From: an uncultured Collinsella sp.
Lineage (GTDB): Bacteria; Actinomycetota; Coriobacteriia; Coriobacteriales; Coriobacteriaceae
Assembly: GCA_902491915.1 (NCBI GenBank)
Contig: CABUJL010000107.1
Location: forward strand, 1-6,064
Length of the DNA: 6,064 nt
Direction: 5' to 3'
The position numbers and the translations under genes are program-made. Numbering within the stretch: position 1 is the first letter of the stretch; each line of letters begins with the position of its first letter. Shown piece by piece: positions 5,886-6,064 of this stretch. Under the pieces are notes generated by a model. That model saw only the letters and a list, made by a program, of their open reading frames with translations. It was not told the DNA's origin and did no database searches.

Positions 5886-5958
5886 AACGTAGCTGATATT
5901 AAAAAAGGGCCCCAAATGGAACCCTTCTTTCAATTCATACTGGCGGAGAGCTGGGGAT
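5868..5958. repeat. 91-bp direct repeat, copy 2 (adjoins the intact tRNA-Ser)
   Basis: This is the partner of 5677-5767, displaced by exactly 191 bases. Its 10-base spacer (5891-5900, AGCTGATATT) differs from copy 1 at seven positions. Its right block includes the working terminator (5901-5926) and the 3' end of the real tRNA-Ser (5941-5958), so this copy is likely the parental one for the right block. Confidence 0.85.
5901..5926 (-). terminator. Rho-independent terminator of tRNA-Ser
   Basis: On the minus strand, 14 bases after the tRNA CCA end, AAGGGTTCC / GGGGCCCTT forms a 9-bp stem with two T-G wobbles around an ATTT loop, followed by TTTTTT. Compared with copy 1, a wobble pair here is replaced by a C-G pair there, so pairing is kept in both. 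Confidence 0.88.
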
Positions 5959-6031
5959 TCGAACCCCAGATGCCCTTTTGGGGCATACTCGCTTAGCAGG
6001 CGAGCACCTTCGGCCTCTCGGTCAGCTCTCC
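5941..6031 (-). tRNA. tRNA-Ser (anticodon GCU, reads AGC/AGU)
   Basis: The minus strand folds as a complete 91-nt class II tRNA. The acceptor stem is GGAGAGC / GCTCTCC, followed by discriminator G and an encoded CCA. The D-arm is ACC...GGT, and the anticodon stem CTCGC / GCGAG holds the loop CTGCTAA, which gives anticodon GCT. The long variable arm ATGCCC-CAAAA-GGGCAT is diagnostic of serine/leucine-type tRNAs, and the T-arm is TGGGG-TTCGAAT-CCCCA. All stems pair without mismatch, so the gene looks functional. Its terminator is at 5901-5926, and its 3' end is duplicated at 5750-5767. Confidence 0.97.
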
Positions 6032-6045
6032 GTAACAGCCGTTCT

Positions 6046-6051
6046 ATAGTA
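6046..6051 (-). promoter_or_regulatory. Possible -10 box of tRNA-Ser
   Basis: TACTAT on the minus strand lies about 15 bases before the tRNA 5' end, leaving a short leader as is usual for tRNA transcripts. The matching -35 would fall at about 6069 or beyond, outside the window, so the promoter cannot be completed. Confidence 0.4.
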
Positions 6052-6064
6052 ACCAAACAGTCGA

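Noticed and set aside
5768..5890. A second, plus-strand tRNA ending in the T-arm-like sequence at 5868-5881
   Set aside because: No 5' acceptor strand pairs with the sequence after the T-arm, there is no anticodon arm in the right place and no CCA. The similarity is limited to the self-complementary T-arm.
5677..5958. CRISPR array
   Set aside because: There are only two repeats, 91 bp long and imperfect, containing terminators and tRNA pieces. Spacing and repeat form do not fit CRISPR, and no cas gene is visible.
5620..6056. Several open frames on both strands across the tail region (84, 80, 67 and 139 codons)
   Set aside because: They run through terminators, tRNA-Ser and the hairpin repeats, have no ribosome binding sites of note, and give peptides such as SRVRIPS that are typical of translated tRNA T-arms.

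Overview
This window looks like chromosomal DNA from a GC-rich actinobacterium of the class Coriobacteriia, and a Collinsella-like genome is my best guess. The basis is the codon use, the VanR-like and PhoB-like protein sequences and the style of the tRNA-Ser region. It is inference from sequence impression, not a database match. Most of the window is ordinary, well-preserved housekeeping and signalling DNA. The unusual part is the last ~400 bases.

Bases 1-2014 (minus strand) carry a phosphate-signalling operon read right to left: pstB (phosphate ABC transporter ATPase), a PhoB/PhoP-type response regulator, and the N-terminal 114 residues of its PhoR-like sensor kinase, which runs off the left edge. 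The kinase starts at a GTG that lies one codon past the regulator's stop, with its ribosome binding site inside the regulator gene. A consensus -35 box and two copies of the palindrome TATCGATA lie just upstream of pstB. No pstS, pstC, pstA or phoU is visible.

Bases 2118-4078 (minus strand) carry a second two-component system that closely resembles VanR/VanS: a regulator followed 26 bases later by a four-helix membrane kinase. Divergent from it (plus strand, to 5616) is a secreted serine D-Ala-D-Ala carboxypeptidase of family S11. The shared intergenic region holds TTAAG-N6-TTAAG, an 11-bp direct repeat of the kind OmpR/PhoB-family regulators bind. A reasonable model is that this VanRS-like pair senses cell-envelope or peptidoglycan state and controls itself and the carboxypeptidase. 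There are no VanH, ligase or VanX genes, so this is not a glycopeptide-resistance cluster.

Bases 5617-6064 hold a strong terminator for the carboxypeptidase gene, then a mosaic of short modules, then tRNA-Ser(GCU) on the minus strand with its own terminator. The mosaic contains two 91-bp direct repeats exactly 191 bp apart. Each carries a T-arm-like piece, a 10-base spacer that differs between copies, a terminator, and the 3' end of tRNA-Ser. Between them lies a 100-base core made almost entirely of hairpins and bounded by a perfect 10-bp inverted repeat. This arrangement is the most interesting unexplained structure in the window.
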